Notes: a model not told the origin generated them from the sequence alone. A stretch of DNA of 35,630 bases from an uncultured Oscillospiraceae bacterium (GCA_948766235.1 CAQCFX010000013.1:1-35630), one strand, 5' to 3'; positions 8,691 to 19,072 are shown, numbered from the stretch's first letter. Numbers and translations: made by a program.

Positions 8691-8726
8691 AAAAAGGAGT
8701 CCCGTCACAAAACGGGACTCCTTTTT
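8691..8726. terminator. Bidirectional intrinsic terminator
   Basis: A perfect 15-bp inverted repeat, AAAAAGGAGTCCCGT / ACGGGACTCCTTTTT, with a 6-base loop. It has T runs on both strands, so it ends both the cassette (plus) and the HAD-phosphatase operon (minus), which converge here. Confidence 0.92.
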
Positions 8727-8734
8727 CTATGTTT

Positions 8735-9502
8735 TTACAGCGTCCGAAGCACCTCCGCCACCCGCCGGCAGCGGACGGGAAACTGCCGCTTCAGCTCGGG
8801 CACGGCGTTCTCCATCAGGTAGGGGCGGCCCACCCGGCTGAGCATGGACACATCGTTGAAATTGTCTCCAAAGGCCATCACCTCATCCAGGCCAATGCCC
8901 AGCCCGGCGCACAGCCCTACCAGCCCCGTCCCCTTGTCCGCCAGGGTGAAGTCCAGCCACTCATCCCCCGCCACGGCGGCCTGGAACACCCGCCCCCACC
9001 GGGGCGCCAGCGCCGCCTCCATCTCCGCCGTTCCCGCGGGGCAGAAGGCCGCAATCTTCACAATGTCCTCCGGCACCTCCTCCGGGCGGGAGACAATCAC
9101 GATGTTGTTCCCCTTGCTCTCCATCAGGGGCAGAATCTCCCCGTATTTCGGGCACAGATAGCTGGTGTCCGCCCCGGAGATGAGCACCTCCAGGCCGGGG
9201 CTGTCCATAATTTCCCGGCACAGCGCCACCGCCTTCTCCCGTTCCATCACCGTCCTGCTCAGCACGGGGCCGGGGGAGCCGGGTCCATACACCACCGCCC
9301 CGTTTTCGCACACAAAGGGGAGCTTGTCCGCCGCCGGGGCAAACAGCTTTCGCATACTGGTATACTGCCGCCCGCTGGTGGGGCAGAACAAAATTCCCTT
9401 GTCCCACAGCCGGTCGATCTCCGTAAAAATCTCCTGTGGAATCTCCCGCTCCCCATAGGGCAGCAGGGTGCCGTCAATGTCGCTGGCCACAAGCCGAATC
9501 AT
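8735..9502 (-). CDS. Cof-type HAD-IIB family phosphatase
   Basis: A 255-residue cytosolic HAD-superfamily hydrolase of the Cof/YidA group, which removes phosphate from sugar phosphates, nucleotides or flavin precursors. Motif I is DIDGT (nucleophile D8, acid D10), motif II is the threonine/serine in PTSGR, and motif IV is FGDNFND (near residue 208) with the metal-binding aspartates. The cap between them is the C2/IIB type. The ATG at 9502 has AAAGGAGG, which overlaps the stop codon of the response-regulator gene 14 bases upstream, so it is the last gene of the lipoprotein-kinase-regulator operon. A functional link with transport control is not obvious and it may simply be a passenger. The exact substrate cannot be read from sequence. 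Confidence 0.9.
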   Translation of the reverse strand: MIRLVASDIDGTLLPYGEREIPQEIFTEIDRLWDKGILFCPTSGRQYTSMRKLFAPAADKLPFVCENGAVVYGPGSPGPVLSRTVMEREKAVALCREIMDSPGLEVLISGADTSYLCPKYGEILPLMESKGNNIVIVSRPEEVPEDIVKIAAFCPAGTAEMEAALAPRWGRVFQAAVAGDEWLDFTLADKGTGLVGLCAGLGIGLDEVMAFGDNFNDVSMLSRVGRPYLMENAVPELKRQFPVRCRRVAEVLRTL

Positions 9503-9516
9503 GCCATGCGCCTCCT

Positions 9517-10272
9517 TTACCTGCTGGTGTCCTGATACTCCGACGGGGACATCCCCGTCAGCTTCTTAAACGTGGAGGAAAAGTAGGTGATGTCCTTATA
9601 CCCCACCTGCTCCGCCACCTCATAGACCCGGGCGCGGCAGTCCCGCAGCAGCTCCATGGCCTTGTGAACACGGTACCGGGTGATGTAGTTGGTAATCGTA
9701 TAGTCCGTCTCCTTTTTGAACAGATGGCTCAGGTGACTCTCGCTCAGCCCCAAATGCTGGGCAATGGTGCCCACGCCGATGCCGGGATCGCCGTAGTGGG
9801 CGCCGATGTAATCCATGGCCTGAAGCACATACTTGCTCTTGTCCCCCTTTTTCAGCCCCGGCACCGGCGGGGAGAGCGTTTTCTCCCCGCCGGCGTATGA
9901 CGTCATACGCCGGCGCAGATTGGTCACCGCCTGCTCCAAATCCCCGTCGTGAAAGGGCTTGAGCAAAAAATCCACCGCCCCCAGCCGAATTGCGGACTGA
10001 GCGTAGGCGAAGCTGTCGTAGGCCGTCAGGATGATCACATATGCGTTGTTCCCCTGCTCCCGCAGGCGGCGCAGCATCTCCAGCCCGTCCATCTTCGGCA
10101 TTTTCAAATCGGTGATGATGAGGGTGGGGTCATACCGCTCCACCGCCGCCAGCCCCTCCTCGCCGTTGGCGGCCTCGCCCACCACCACGCAGTCCAGGGC
10201 CGCCCAGTCCACCGCCAGCACAATGCCCCTGCGAATCAGCTCCTCATCCTCCACCACCAGCACCTTCAGCAT
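9517..10272 (-). CDS. YesN-like response regulator, receiver + AraC-type DNA-binding domain
   Basis: A 251-residue transcription factor. Residues 1-120 form a CheY-like receiver with the acidic pocket (EDE, 8-10), phospho-acceptor D55 in ITDLKMP, the switch threonine in LTAYDS and K105 in LLKPFH. Residues about 150-250 form the double helix-turn-helix of AraC/XylS proteins, ending with the typical GYKDITYFSSTFKKLTGMSP. The start codon overlaps the last 7 bases of the kinase gene, which indicates translational coupling and a cognate pair. The divergent ABC importer at 13244-18254 is the most likely target. A small inverted repeat before that operon (13186-13202) is a candidate site but is not proven. 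Confidence 0.93.
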   Translation of the reverse strand: MLKVLVVEDEELIRRGIVLAVDWAALDCVVVGEAANGEEGLAAVERYDPTLIITDLKMPKMDGLEMLRRLREQGNNAYVIILTAYDSFAYAQSAIRLGAVDFLLKPFHDGDLEQAVTNLRRRMTSYAGGEKTLSPPVPGLKKGDKSKYVLQAMDYIGAHYGDPGIGVGTIAQHLGLSESHLSHLFKKETDYTITNYITRYRVHKAMELLRDCRARVYEVAEQVGYKDITYFSSTFKKLTGMSPSEYQDTSR

Positions 10273-11975
10273 GGTTCTCCCTCCTCCCTGCGGATGGGCA
10301 GAACGGCCGTCACCACCGCCCCTGTGCCCTGCGCTGCGTTTTTTAGGGTCAGGCCGCAGCCCTCCCCGTAATACTTCAGCAAAATGGTGTCCACGTTATA
10401 AAGTCCCAGGCTGTCCTGTCTCCGCTCCAGAGCTCGAAAGCGCCCCACCATCTCAGCGGGCAGCCCCCGGCCGTTGTCCGCCACCGCAATGCGCAGCAGC
10501 CCCTCCGGCGTCCGCTCCGCCCTCACCCGCACCGCGCCGTTCTCCAGGCCATCGATTCCATGGAGAATTGCGTTTTCCACAATGGGCTGGAGAATCATCT
10601 TGGGCACCAGGCAGTCCCGCAGCTCCTGGGGCAGCTCCATGGAAAAGGTGAAGGAGTCGGACAGGCGGATGCGCTGAATCTCAATGTAGCGCTCTAAAAT
10701 CTCCGCCTCCCGCCCCAGGGAAACGAACTCGTCCTGAGAGATGCAAAAGCGCAAAATATCCGCCAGATTGGTGGACATCAGGGCCACCTGGGGCACCTTG
10801 TTGATTTTGCTGATCCACTTCATGGTGTCCAGCGTGTTGCAGAGAAAGTGGGGGTTGAGCTGGGCCTGGAGCATCCGAATCTGGGCCTCGTTCAGCTCCC
10901 GCTGGTTTTCCACCAGCTGCTCCTGGTTGCGCTTGAGGGCGGCCACCATATGGTTGAACCGCCGGGCCAGCTCACCCAGCTCATCGTCTCCGGGGTGGGC
11001 CACCTGCACGTCCAGGTTGTTCTGCTCCACCTCCCGGATGGCCCCCTGGAGCCGGGCCACGGGCCGGAACATCTGCCGGCTGAGGCTCAGGCTCATGAGC
11101 ACCGACACAGCCACACAGAACAGGGCGCTGAACGCGCTGACCGTATACAGCAGCCCCATGGTGTCCCGCCCCCACACCTGGGGGCGCTGGAGCACCAGGT
11201 ACAGCCCTGTGGGCCCGTGGCGCTCCACCCGGTACAGGAAATCCTCCGACGCCCCCTCCAGCGCCTCCCCCGCCAGCAGCCGTGCGCGCAGCTCCGGGGC
11301 CAGGGCGGCCGCCAGGGAGGGCTGGGCGCAGTATACCGGCCGCCAGTAGCCGCTGAGCACCATCAGGCTGCCCTGCGCGCCATACTTGTCCTCCACCAGC
11401 TGGTGAAAGTCGGACTGGTACAGGCTGATGACCACGTAGCCCGCCCGCTCTCCGTCCCGGCCTGTGAGGGCCTTCGCCCCTTGGAGCAGGGGCGCGGCGC
11501 TGTCGGTGACGTCCTCGCAGGCGGCAAAGGCCAGAGCGTCCCCGTCTTCCGCCCTTTGCAGCACCCCCCAATCCACGGGCAGGCTTCGCTGAGCCGGGGC
11601 GTTCCGGGTGGAGTACCGCCAGGCCCCCTCCCGGTCATAGAGGTCAAATTGGGCGTACTCCCGGACCTCCCCGGTGGCCGCAAAGAGCCGGGCGTACACC
11701 TGGGTGTCCCCCGCCCCGCCGCCCCCCAGGGCGCTGAGCACCAGCTCGTCCCCCTCCAGGGCGGACACCGCGGCGGTAAAGCCGTCGTATCCCTCGTCCA
11801 GGGCGCGCACCACGCTGGCCAGGTTCTCCCCGGCCTCCGCCTCGGCGGCGTCCGTCATGCGAAGGCGGAAAATTTGCAGCAGCATGGCCGAGCAAATCAG
11901 CAGCGGCACCAGCGCCGCCGCCAAAAACGCCCCGAACAGCCGCACGCGAAAGGACGCGGTCAACGGCGTCTTCAT
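10266..11975 (-). CDS. YesM/LytS-type membrane sensor histidine kinase
   Basis: A 569-residue membrane kinase. A first transmembrane helix (about 13-35) and a second (about 274-296) enclose an extracellular sensing domain of about 235 residues. A HAMP linker follows (about 297-350), then the His_kinase domain with AQLNPHFLCNTLD carrying the phosphorylated H376. The ATPase boxes are LQPIVENAILHG (N-box, about 461-473) and DNGRGLP (G-box, about 500). This is the family that pairs with YesN-type regulators in Firmicutes. The ATG at 11975 overlaps, as ATGA, the restored reading frame of the upstream substrate-binding protein, so that lipoprotein was originally translationally coupled to the kinase and probably presents ligand to it. 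Confidence 0.94.
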   Translation of the reverse strand: MKTPLTASFRVRLFGAFLAAALVPLLICSAMLLQIFRLRMTDAAEAEAGENLASVVRALDEGYDGFTAAVSALEGDELVLSALGGGGAGDTQVYARLFAATGEVREYAQFDLYDREGAWRYSTRNAPAQRSLPVDWGVLQRAEDGDALAFAACEDVTDSAAPLLQGAKALTGRDGERAGYVVISLYQSDFHQLVEDKYGAQGSLMVLSGYWRPVYCAQPSLAAALAPELRARLLAGEALEGASEDFLYRVERHGPTGLYLVLQRPQVWGRDTMGLLYTVSAFSALFCVAVSVLMSLSLSRQMFRPVARLQGAIREVEQNNLDVQVAHPGDDELGELARRFNHMVAALKRNQEQLVENQRELNEAQIRMLQAQLNPHFLCNTLDTMKWISKINKVPQVALMSTNLADILRFCISQDEFVSLGREAEILERYIEIQRIRLSDSFTFSMELPQELRDCLVPKMILQPIVENAILHGIDGLENGAVRVRAERTPEGLLRIAVADNGRGLPAEMVGRFRALERRQDSLGLYNVDTILLKYYGEGCGLTLKNAAQGTGAVVTAVLPIRREEGEPC

Positions 11976-12993
11976 TTCCCGTCCTCCCCAAAGTAAAACG
12001 CCCAGGTCATCAAAATGGCCTCCCGCTCCGCCACCGCCCGGCCCAGGTCATACTCCGCCAGGGGCAGCTCGTCCAGCGCAATGAGCTCGTCCAGCGGCGC
12101 CACATCGCCGCGCACCGACCGGCGGCACCCGCCAGCAGCTCCTGCACCTCCCGGCTGACGGTGAAATCCAAAAACAGCTTGGCGTTGTCCTCGTGGGGCG
12201 CGCCTTTGACGATGGCGCTGCCGTCGGGCACGCAGCTGGAACCGTCCTGCGGGTAGACCATGGCGATGTTCATCCCCTCCGCCATGCGCTTCAGGGCGGT
12301 CTCCTCCAGGGTAACGCCCACCAGCGCGTCGCCGTCCGCCACGGCGGAGAGCACATCGCCGGAGGAGCTCAGCTGTACCCCGTCCAGATTTTCCGCGAAA
12401 CGGCGCAGATTCTCCTCCTGCTCTCCGCCCAGGGCGTACAGCATGGTGGCCAGGGCGGTGAAGGAGGAGCCGGACACCGCCGGGTCGGGAAAGGCGATAT
12501 TTCCCCTCAGCTCAGGGCTGAGCAGGTCGCTCCAGCGGGCCACCTGACCCGGCTCCACCAGCCGGGTATTGTAGACCAGCACCACCGGCAGGGCGGAAAA
12601 TGGCGTCCACAGCCCGTCCGGGGCGCGAAACTGCTCCAATATGTACTCCTCCCCAGCACAGCTGTAGGGAGCAAAGCAGTCTGCGTAGGTCATCAGGCTC
12701 TCCACTCCGCCGCCAAACATCACGTCCGCCCGGGGGTCCTTTCCCTCCTGGACCAAGCGCTCCAAAAGCTCGCTGGTGGCGCCGTATTCCACGTCCACCC
12801 AGATGCCGGTACGCTCCTCAAACTCCTTGACGATGGGCCACCACACCTCCTCCTTGTGGGAGGTATACACCACCAGCCGCCCGCCCTCCTCCGGGGCGTA
12901 ATCCGGGGCAGGCCCGGCCTGCCCTGCCCCGCAGCCCGCCAGGGTCAGCAGCAGGGCCAGGGTTAGAACGGCGCAGAAAACGCTTCGCTTCAC
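11972..12993 (-). pseudogene. Fe(III)-type ABC substrate-binding lipoprotein, frameshifted near its C-terminus
   Basis: An exported ligand-binding lipoprotein. The GTG at 12993 is used because GGAGG lies 7 bases upstream and it starts a clean lipoprotein signal (LAGC, Cys21); a longer frame from 13077 has no such site. The body (VVYTSHKEEVWWPIVKEFEE, then WSDLL.PELRGNIAFPDP) is typical of the Fe(III)/polyamine-type group. In the uninterrupted frame the protein ends at 12010 with an implausible Trp/Arg-rich tail. One base further on, the frame from about 12127 down to 11972 reads CRRSVRGDVAPLDELIALDE and onwards, which is the expected family ending, and its TGA overlaps the kinase ATG. A single missing base, most simply one G of the tract at 12128-12130, explains this. 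It could be a real recent mutation or a sequencing error. The corrected length is 340 residues. Confidence 0.8.
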
Positions 12994-13065
12994 TCTCACA
13001 CCTCCCGGGTCTGCGGCCAGCCTCCCAGGGAAAGCGGCAGGCCTGTCCTTCGTCGATTTTCTACA

Positions 13066-13074
13066 ATTATACCA
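13066..13074 (-). promoter_or_regulatory. Extended -10 promoter of the lipoprotein-kinase-regulator operon
   Basis: The minus strand reads TGGTATAAT (13074-13066), an extended -10 element, about 70 bases before the GTG at 12993. The -35 region is weak, which fits an extended -10 or an activator-dependent promoter. Confidence 0.55.
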
Positions 13075-13185
13075 CAACTGTCAAATAGGTTTCATCATAT
13101 TTCTACAAACATCGCAGAAAATTCCAAAAAAACGCAGATTTGTCCCCTGGTCTTTTTTGCCAACGTCCTTTACAATAAAATCACC

Positions 13186-13202
13186 AGCGGAACCCATCCG
13201 CT
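13186..13202. promoter_or_regulatory. Inverted repeat upstream of the importer operon (candidate operator)
   Basis: AGCGGA - 5 bases - TCCGCT, located 41 bases before the ATG at 13244 in the divergent intergenic region. It sits just downstream of a weak candidate promoter (T-rich -35 and TAAAAT -10 at about 13176-13181). It may be a regulator site or a small 5' hairpin; the evidence is position and symmetry only. Confidence 0.35.
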
Positions 13203-13243
13203 CGGCGTGTTTTTTGTCGGATGTGATAAAAGGAGGAACTGTA

Positions 13244-14665
13244 ATGAAACTGAAGAAGCTCACCGCTCTGCTCCTGGCCGGCTCGCTGATGTTCAGCCTT
13301 GCCGCCTGCGGCAACAAGGCCGACACCCCCGCCAGCAACCCGCCCGCCGAGAACAGCACCCCCGCCTCCACCCCGGTGGACGACAAGACCCCCACTCCGC
13401 CTGACGACGCCAACCTGAGCGACGTGCAGAAAATCATCAGGGAAGCCGAGGGCATGACCCTGGAGGAGTTGGCCCAAAAGGCCATCGAGGAGTCCAACGG
13501 CAAGATGTTCTACGGCGTGGGCAACTCCAGCCGCGGCAAGAGCGCCCTGCCCCTGTTCATTGAGTATCTGCAGTCCATCGACTCCAGCTATAACATGGAG
13601 TTTGAGTGGCAGCAGCCCAAAAACAACAAGATTTTCGACCAGCTCACCGCCGACTCTTTGAAGGACACCGGCACCTTCGCCATGACCCTCATCCAGGACG
13701 GCAACCAGATTGAGTCCAAGATGGTGCAGACCGGCATCCTGGACACCTTTATCCCCAAGGAGTGGGCCGAGGCCAACTCCGTCTCCGCCGACAGCTACAG
13801 CGGCTATCTGGCCCTTCAGACCCTGAACAAGGTGTTTATGTACAACAACACCGGCTCCAAGAGCTACGACAACTGCTGGGACTTTGTGGCCGAGGGCGAG
13901 CACGGACTGTACATGGACATCGACTCTGAGATCGTGGGCAAGAACTTCCTGTATATGCTCACCGAGGACACCTACGCCGGCTGGCTCAAGGACGCCTTTA
14001 ACGCCCTGAGCGCCGATGAGCAGGCGTACTTCCAGCCCGTCATCAACGAGATGAAGTCCGAGGCCGAGGACCTGGGCCTGGGGGCCGACGGCGCCTACGC
14101 CCTGGCCTGGATCAAGCTGTGGGTGGAGTCCTACAACGCCCAGACCGACGACGGCCCCATCTGCAACACCCTGGTGGACCAGTCCGCCACCGACCAGTTC
14201 GGTCTGCTGGTGTACTCCAAGCTGCGCTCTGTGGAGGAATCCAGCTCCGTGTCCGTGAACAACATCAACGTGGCGGCCTATGACGACGGCTACACCGGCA
14301 TCGGCGGCTATGGCTACTGCCACTACCTGTTCGTCACCGACAACAGCCCCCTGCCCTGGACCGCCTGCGCCTTCATCGCCTACATGACCGAGACCGTGGA
14401 CGGCTTCTCCGCCTGGGGCAAGGACATGGGCGGCTACTCCTCCAACCCCACCGTGGCGGCGGGCACCGAGGAGAAGTACGGCCACTCCAAGGGCGGTATG
14501 TCTGAGGACGGCGCCACCGTAGAGTTCGAGGCCAAGAACGACCGGGGCTACGACTGGTGGACCACCGACGGCCAGCTGGTGCTGGAGGACCCCGAGTACT
14601 GCGCCAGCGTAGCTTTCACCGTGGGCAGCTGGATTGAGATGCTGACCAAGTACAGCGCTGGCTAA
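13244..14665 (+). CDS. ABC importer substrate-binding lipoprotein
   Basis: A 473-residue lipoprotein held on the outer face of the membrane, where it captures the importer's ligand. The signal peptide ends in the lipobox LAAC (Cys22), followed by a Pro/Thr/Ser-rich linker to about residue 60 and then a periplasmic-binding-protein type II fold. I chose the ATG at 13244 (AGGAGG 7 bases upstream) over an earlier in-frame start at 13157 that would bury the signal peptide. It is longer than classical FbpA (about 340) and rich in Tyr/Trp/Asp on the likely binding face. Its permease and ATPase partners follow in the same operon and belong to the Fe(III)/2-aminoethylphosphonate/polyamine group. The ligand cannot be told from sequence. 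Confidence 0.88.
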   Translation: MKLKKLTALLLAGSLMFSLAACGNKADTPASNPPAENSTPASTPVDDKTPTPPDDANLSDVQKIIREAEGMTLEELAQKAIEESNGKMFYGVGNSSRGKSALPLFIEYLQSIDSSYNMEFEWQQPKNNKIFDQLTADSLKDTGTFAMTLIQDGNQIESKMVQTGILDTFIPKEWAEANSVSADSYSGYLALQTLNKVFMYNNTGSKSYDNCWDFVAEGEHGLYMDIDSEIVGKNFLYMLTEDTYAGWLKDAFNALSADEQAYFQPVINEMKSEAEDLGLGADGAYALAWIKLWVESYNAQTDDGPICNTLVDQSATDQFGLLVYSKLRSVEESSSVSVNNINVAAYDDGYTGIGGYGYCHYLFVTDNSPLPWTACAFIAYMTETVDGFSAWGKDMGGYSSNPTVAAGTEEKYGHSKGGMSEDGATVEFEAKNDRGYDWWTTDGQLVLEDPEYCASVAFTVGSWIEMLTKYSAG

Positions 14666-14731
14666 GCCGCGGCATATCCTCAGAAAAAAGCCAGCATTTA
14701 AACCCTTCGCATCAACTGACAGAGCATTTCA

Positions 14732-14771
14732 AGCGTCCCTGGCTGCCTGGAACAACACGGCCAGGGGCGCT
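14732..14771 (+). other. Intercistronic hairpin between binding protein and permease genes
   Basis: AGCGTCCCTGGC and GCCAGGGGCGCT form a 12-bp stem (one T-G pair) with a 16-base loop in the 136-base gap. No T run follows, so it is not a full terminator. Such stems often protect the 3' end of binding-protein mRNA so that this subunit is made in excess. Confidence 0.55.
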
Positions 14772-14801
14772 TCCCATCCCGGCCGAAAAAGGAGTGATCT
14801 C

Positions 14802-16631
14802 ATGGGCCAGTCAACCACCCTGCAAGCCAGCCAATTCACCATTCTGCTCAACAAGGTGAAGACCTTTTTCTCCAAGCCCCACAACGTGATCCTGCTGCTG
14901 ATGGGTATTGTGCTCACCTTCAGCACCGTGGCCCCCATCATCGCCATCATCGAGGACACCTTTAAAATTCACCCCGGCACCATCGACGCACACCTCACCG
15001 GCCAGGCCGCGGGCTACACCACCGTGAACTACATCGACCTGTTCACCAGCAAGCTGGCCAAGACCAATTTGTGGACGCCGCTGCTCAACACCATCTGGCT
15101 GGCGGTGGGCACCTGCGTGGTGTCCATCCTGTTCGGCGGCGTGTTCGCCTTCCTGGTCACCCGCACCAACATGGCCTGGCGCAAATACCTCAGCTCCATC
15201 TTCATCTTCCCCTACATCATGCCCCAGTGGACCCTGGCCGTGGTGTGGCAGAATATGTTCAACTCCAACGCCGTCACCGGCACGTCCAACGGCCTGCTGG
15301 CCTCCCTTTTTGGCATTGAAATGCCCCTGTGGTGGTGCAAGGGGCTGTTCCCCAGCCTGGTGGTGCTGGGGCTGCACTACGCCCCCTTCGCCTACATCCT
15401 GATTGGCGGTATCTTCCGCAACATGGACGCCAACCTGGAGGAGGCCGCCACCATTCTGGACACACCCCGGTGGAAGACCATGTTCAAAATCACCCTGCCC
15501 ATGGTCAAGCCCGCCATTTTGTCCACCATTCTGCTGGTGTTCGGCAGCTCCATGGGCTCCTACCCGGTGCCCCACTACTTAGGGCTGACCACCCTGTCCA
15601 CCAAGTACGTGTCCATGAACTCCAAGTTCACCGGCGAGGCCAGCATCCTGGCCATCATCATGATGGTGTTCGGCGTGGCCATCATGCTGCTCAACCAGCT
15701 CTCCCTCACCAGCCGCAAGAGCTACACCACCGTGTCCGGCAAGGCGGGGCAGAGCTCCAAGTTCAACCTGGGCAAAGTGGGCCGGTACGTCATCGCCCTG
15801 GCGCTGGTGGTCGTCACCTTCTTCACCAGCATTTTCCCCATCGTCTCCTTCGCCTTTGAGACCTTCCTGCCCAACCCCGGCGACTACTCCTTCCTGTACA
15901 CCGGAGACACCAGCAACCTGACCACCAAGTGGTGGATTACCGATGAAAACGTGTCGGAGAACGGGATGTACGGCCAGAAGGGCATCCTTCATAACGAGAC
16001 CATCTGGCGGGCCTTCCGGGGCACCATGCTGGTGAGCGTGAGCTGCGCATTGCTGGCCGGCTCCATCGGCACCCTCATCGGCTACGCTGTGGCCAAAAAC
16101 CGGCGAAGTAAATGGGCCAATTACGTCAACAGCGTGGCCTTCCTGCCCTACCTCATGCCGTCCATCGCCGTGGGCGTGGCTTTCTTTATCCTGTTCTCCA
16201 ACCAGTACATCAACCTGTTCAACACCTACACCCTGCTCATCATCGTGGGCACCGTGAAGTACATCCCCTTTGCCAGCCGCAGCTCCCTCAACTCCATGCT
16301 TCAGCTCTCCGGCGAGATTGAGGAGGCCGCCATTATCCAGGACGTGCCCTGGATTAAGCGCATGACCCGCATCATCATCCCCATCCAGAAATCGTCCATC
16401 ATCAGCGGCTTCCTGCTGCCCTTCATGACCTGTCTGCGGGAGCTGTCGCTGTTCCTGCTGCTGTGTACCCAGGGCTTCATCCTGTCCACCACCCTGGACT
16501 ACTTCGACGAGATGGGCCTGTACGCCTTCTCCAGCGGCATCAACCTGATCCTGATCGTCACAATCCTGGTCTGCAACGCGCTGGTCAACAAGGTCACCGG
16601 CGCCAGCCTGGACAAGGGAATAGGAGGTTAA
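14802..16631 (+). CDS. ABC importer permease, two fused membrane domains
   Basis: A 609-residue integral membrane protein with about twelve hydrophobic segments in two halves. Each half carries the cytoplasmic EAA loop that docks on the ATPase: EEAATILDTPRWKTMFKITL at about 213-232 and EEAAIIQDVPWIKRMTRIII at about 506-525. It is therefore a single-chain dimer like FbpB-type permeases and needs no second permease gene. A soluble linker (about 310-330) and a larger extracellular loop (about 360-405, WW-containing) separate the halves. The ATG at 14802 follows AAAGGAG. The stop is only 3 bases before the ATPase gene. Transport direction is inward, driven by the next gene's product. Confidence 0.93.
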   Translation: MGQSTTLQASQFTILLNKVKTFFSKPHNVILLLMGIVLTFSTVAPIIAIIEDTFKIHPGTIDAHLTGQAAGYTTVNYIDLFTSKLAKTNLWTPLLNTIWLAVGTCVVSILFGGVFAFLVTRTNMAWRKYLSSIFIFPYIMPQWTLAVVWQNMFNSNAVTGTSNGLLASLFGIEMPLWWCKGLFPSLVVLGLHYAPFAYILIGGIFRNMDANLEEAATILDTPRWKTMFKITLPMVKPAILSTILLVFGSSMGSYPVPHYLGLTTLSTKYVSMNSKFTGEASILAIIMMVFGVAIMLLNQLSLTSRKSYTTVSGKAGQSSKFNLGKVGRYVIALALVVVTFFTSIFPIVSFAFETFLPNPGDYSFLYTGDTSNLTTKWWITDENVSENGMYGQKGILHNETIWRAFRGTMLVSVSCALLAGSIGTLIGYAVAKNRRSKWANYVNSVAFLPYLMPSIAVGVAFFILFSNQYINLFNTYTLLIIVGTVKYIPFASRSSLNSMLQLSGEIEEAAIIQDVPWIKRMTRIIIPIQKSSIISGFLLPFMTCLRELSLFLLLCTQGFILSTTLDYFDEMGLYAFSSGINLILIVTILVCNALVNKVTGASLDKGIGG

Positions 16632-16634
16632 ACC

Positions 16635-18254
<1,620 letters not shown>

Positions 18255-18262
18255 AACAAAAC

Positions 18263-18294
18263 GGGCGGAGGACGGTGTCCTCCGCCCTGTGTTT
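18263..18294 (+). terminator. Intrinsic terminator of the importer operon
   Basis: An 11-bp perfect stem GGGCGGAGGAC / GTCCTCCGCCC with a 3-base loop, followed by TGTGTTTT, 8 bases after the ATPase stop codon. Confidence 0.85.
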
Positions 18295-18301
18295 TCCCAT
18301 C

Positions 18302-18330
18302 TTGTATTTCCCTTTGCGGCATTATATAAT
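18302..18330 (+). promoter_or_regulatory. Sigma-A type promoter of comF-thiI
   Basis: TTGTAT (18302-18307), 17-base spacer, TATAAT (18325-18330), placed directly after the importer terminator and 30 bases before the comF start. Confidence 0.72.
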
Positions 18331-18360
18331 GAATCATATTGTCAGGAGGAGGGATATGCC

Positions 18361-19038
18361 GTGAAGCTGCCGCAAGCCCTGCTGGACCTGCTCTATCCGC
18401 CCAAGTGCCCCTTCTGCGGCCGCATTTTGGAGCGGGGCGAGGAGGGGCTGTGCGCCCTGTGCCAGCGCGCCCTCCCCTGGACGGACCCGGGCGGCCGGGC
18501 GGCGGAGGGCTGCGACGCCTGCCTGGCCCCCCTGCACTACCGGGACGGCGTGAGGGACGCGGTGCACCGCTACAAATTCGGCGGCGGGGCGTCCCACGCC
18601 AAGCTGTTCGGACTGCTGATGGCCCAGTGCCTGTCCGACCGCTGGGACGAACCCGTGGACCTCATCACCTGGGTCCCCCTCCACCCCCAGCGGCGCCGCC
18701 GCCGGGGCTATGACCAGGCCGAGCTGCTGGCCCGGCGGGTGGGAGAGCTGGCTGGGCTCCCCGCCGCGCCCACTCTGGAAAAAATCCGGGCCACCGGGGC
18801 GCAGTCCCAGCTTGAGGATGAGGACGCACGCCGCGCCAACGCCGCCGGGGCCTACCGCGCCCTGCCCCAAGCGCAGCTGGCAGGCAAACGGGTGGTGCTG
18901 GTGGACGACGTGCTCACCACCGGCGCTACCATGGCCGAGTGCGCCGCCTGCCTGCGGCTGGCCGGGGTCAAAACCGTGGTGGGCCTCACCCTGGCCCGGG
19001 CCGGGCAGCACCTTGACAGCGCCCGCCATCCAGGTTAA
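18361..19038 (+). CDS. comF: ComF-family protein (phosphoribosyltransferase-like)
   Basis: A 225-residue cytosolic protein of the ComF/GntX family, linked in other bacteria to DNA uptake and single-strand DNA handling. The N-terminus has two zinc-binding cysteine pairs (CPFC and CALC) plus CDAC, and the C-terminus has the phosphoribosyltransferase pyrophosphate loop VVLVDDVLTTGATM. The start is the GTG at 18361: AGGAGG precedes it, and the nearby ATG at 18354 is in another frame and stops after two codons (ATG CCG TGA). The longer upstream frame would overlap the importer terminator. thiI follows after 34 bases without a terminator, so the two form an operon. One comF gene is not evidence of natural competence, since it is widespread. 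Confidence 0.92.
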   Translation: MKLPQALLDLLYPPKCPFCGRILERGEEGLCALCQRALPWTDPGGRAAEGCDACLAPLHYRDGVRDAVHRYKFGGGASHAKLFGLLMAQCLSDRWDEPVDLITWVPLHPQRRRRRGYDQAELLARRVGELAGLPAAPTLEKIRATGAQSQLEDEDARRANAAGAYRALPQAQLAGKRVVLVDDVLTTGATMAECAACLRLAGVKTVVGLTLARAGQHLDSARHPG

Positions 19039-19072
19039 AATGAGCAGTGCCAATTCAGGAGGGAACAACGCT

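Noticed and set aside
13066..13084. Consensus TTGACA next to TATAAT on the minus strand before the sensor lipoprotein
   Set aside because: Spacing is only 7 bases, too short for a -35/-10 pair; the extended -10 reading is kept instead.
13181..14485. 434-codon minus-strand frame over the importer lipoprotein
   Set aside because: Gly/Val/His-rich antisense shadow; the plus frame has signal peptide, lipobox and ribosome site.
18354..18362. ATG just after the AGGAGG of comF
   Set aside because: It reads ATG CCG TGA and stops at once; the GTG at 18361 opens the real frame.
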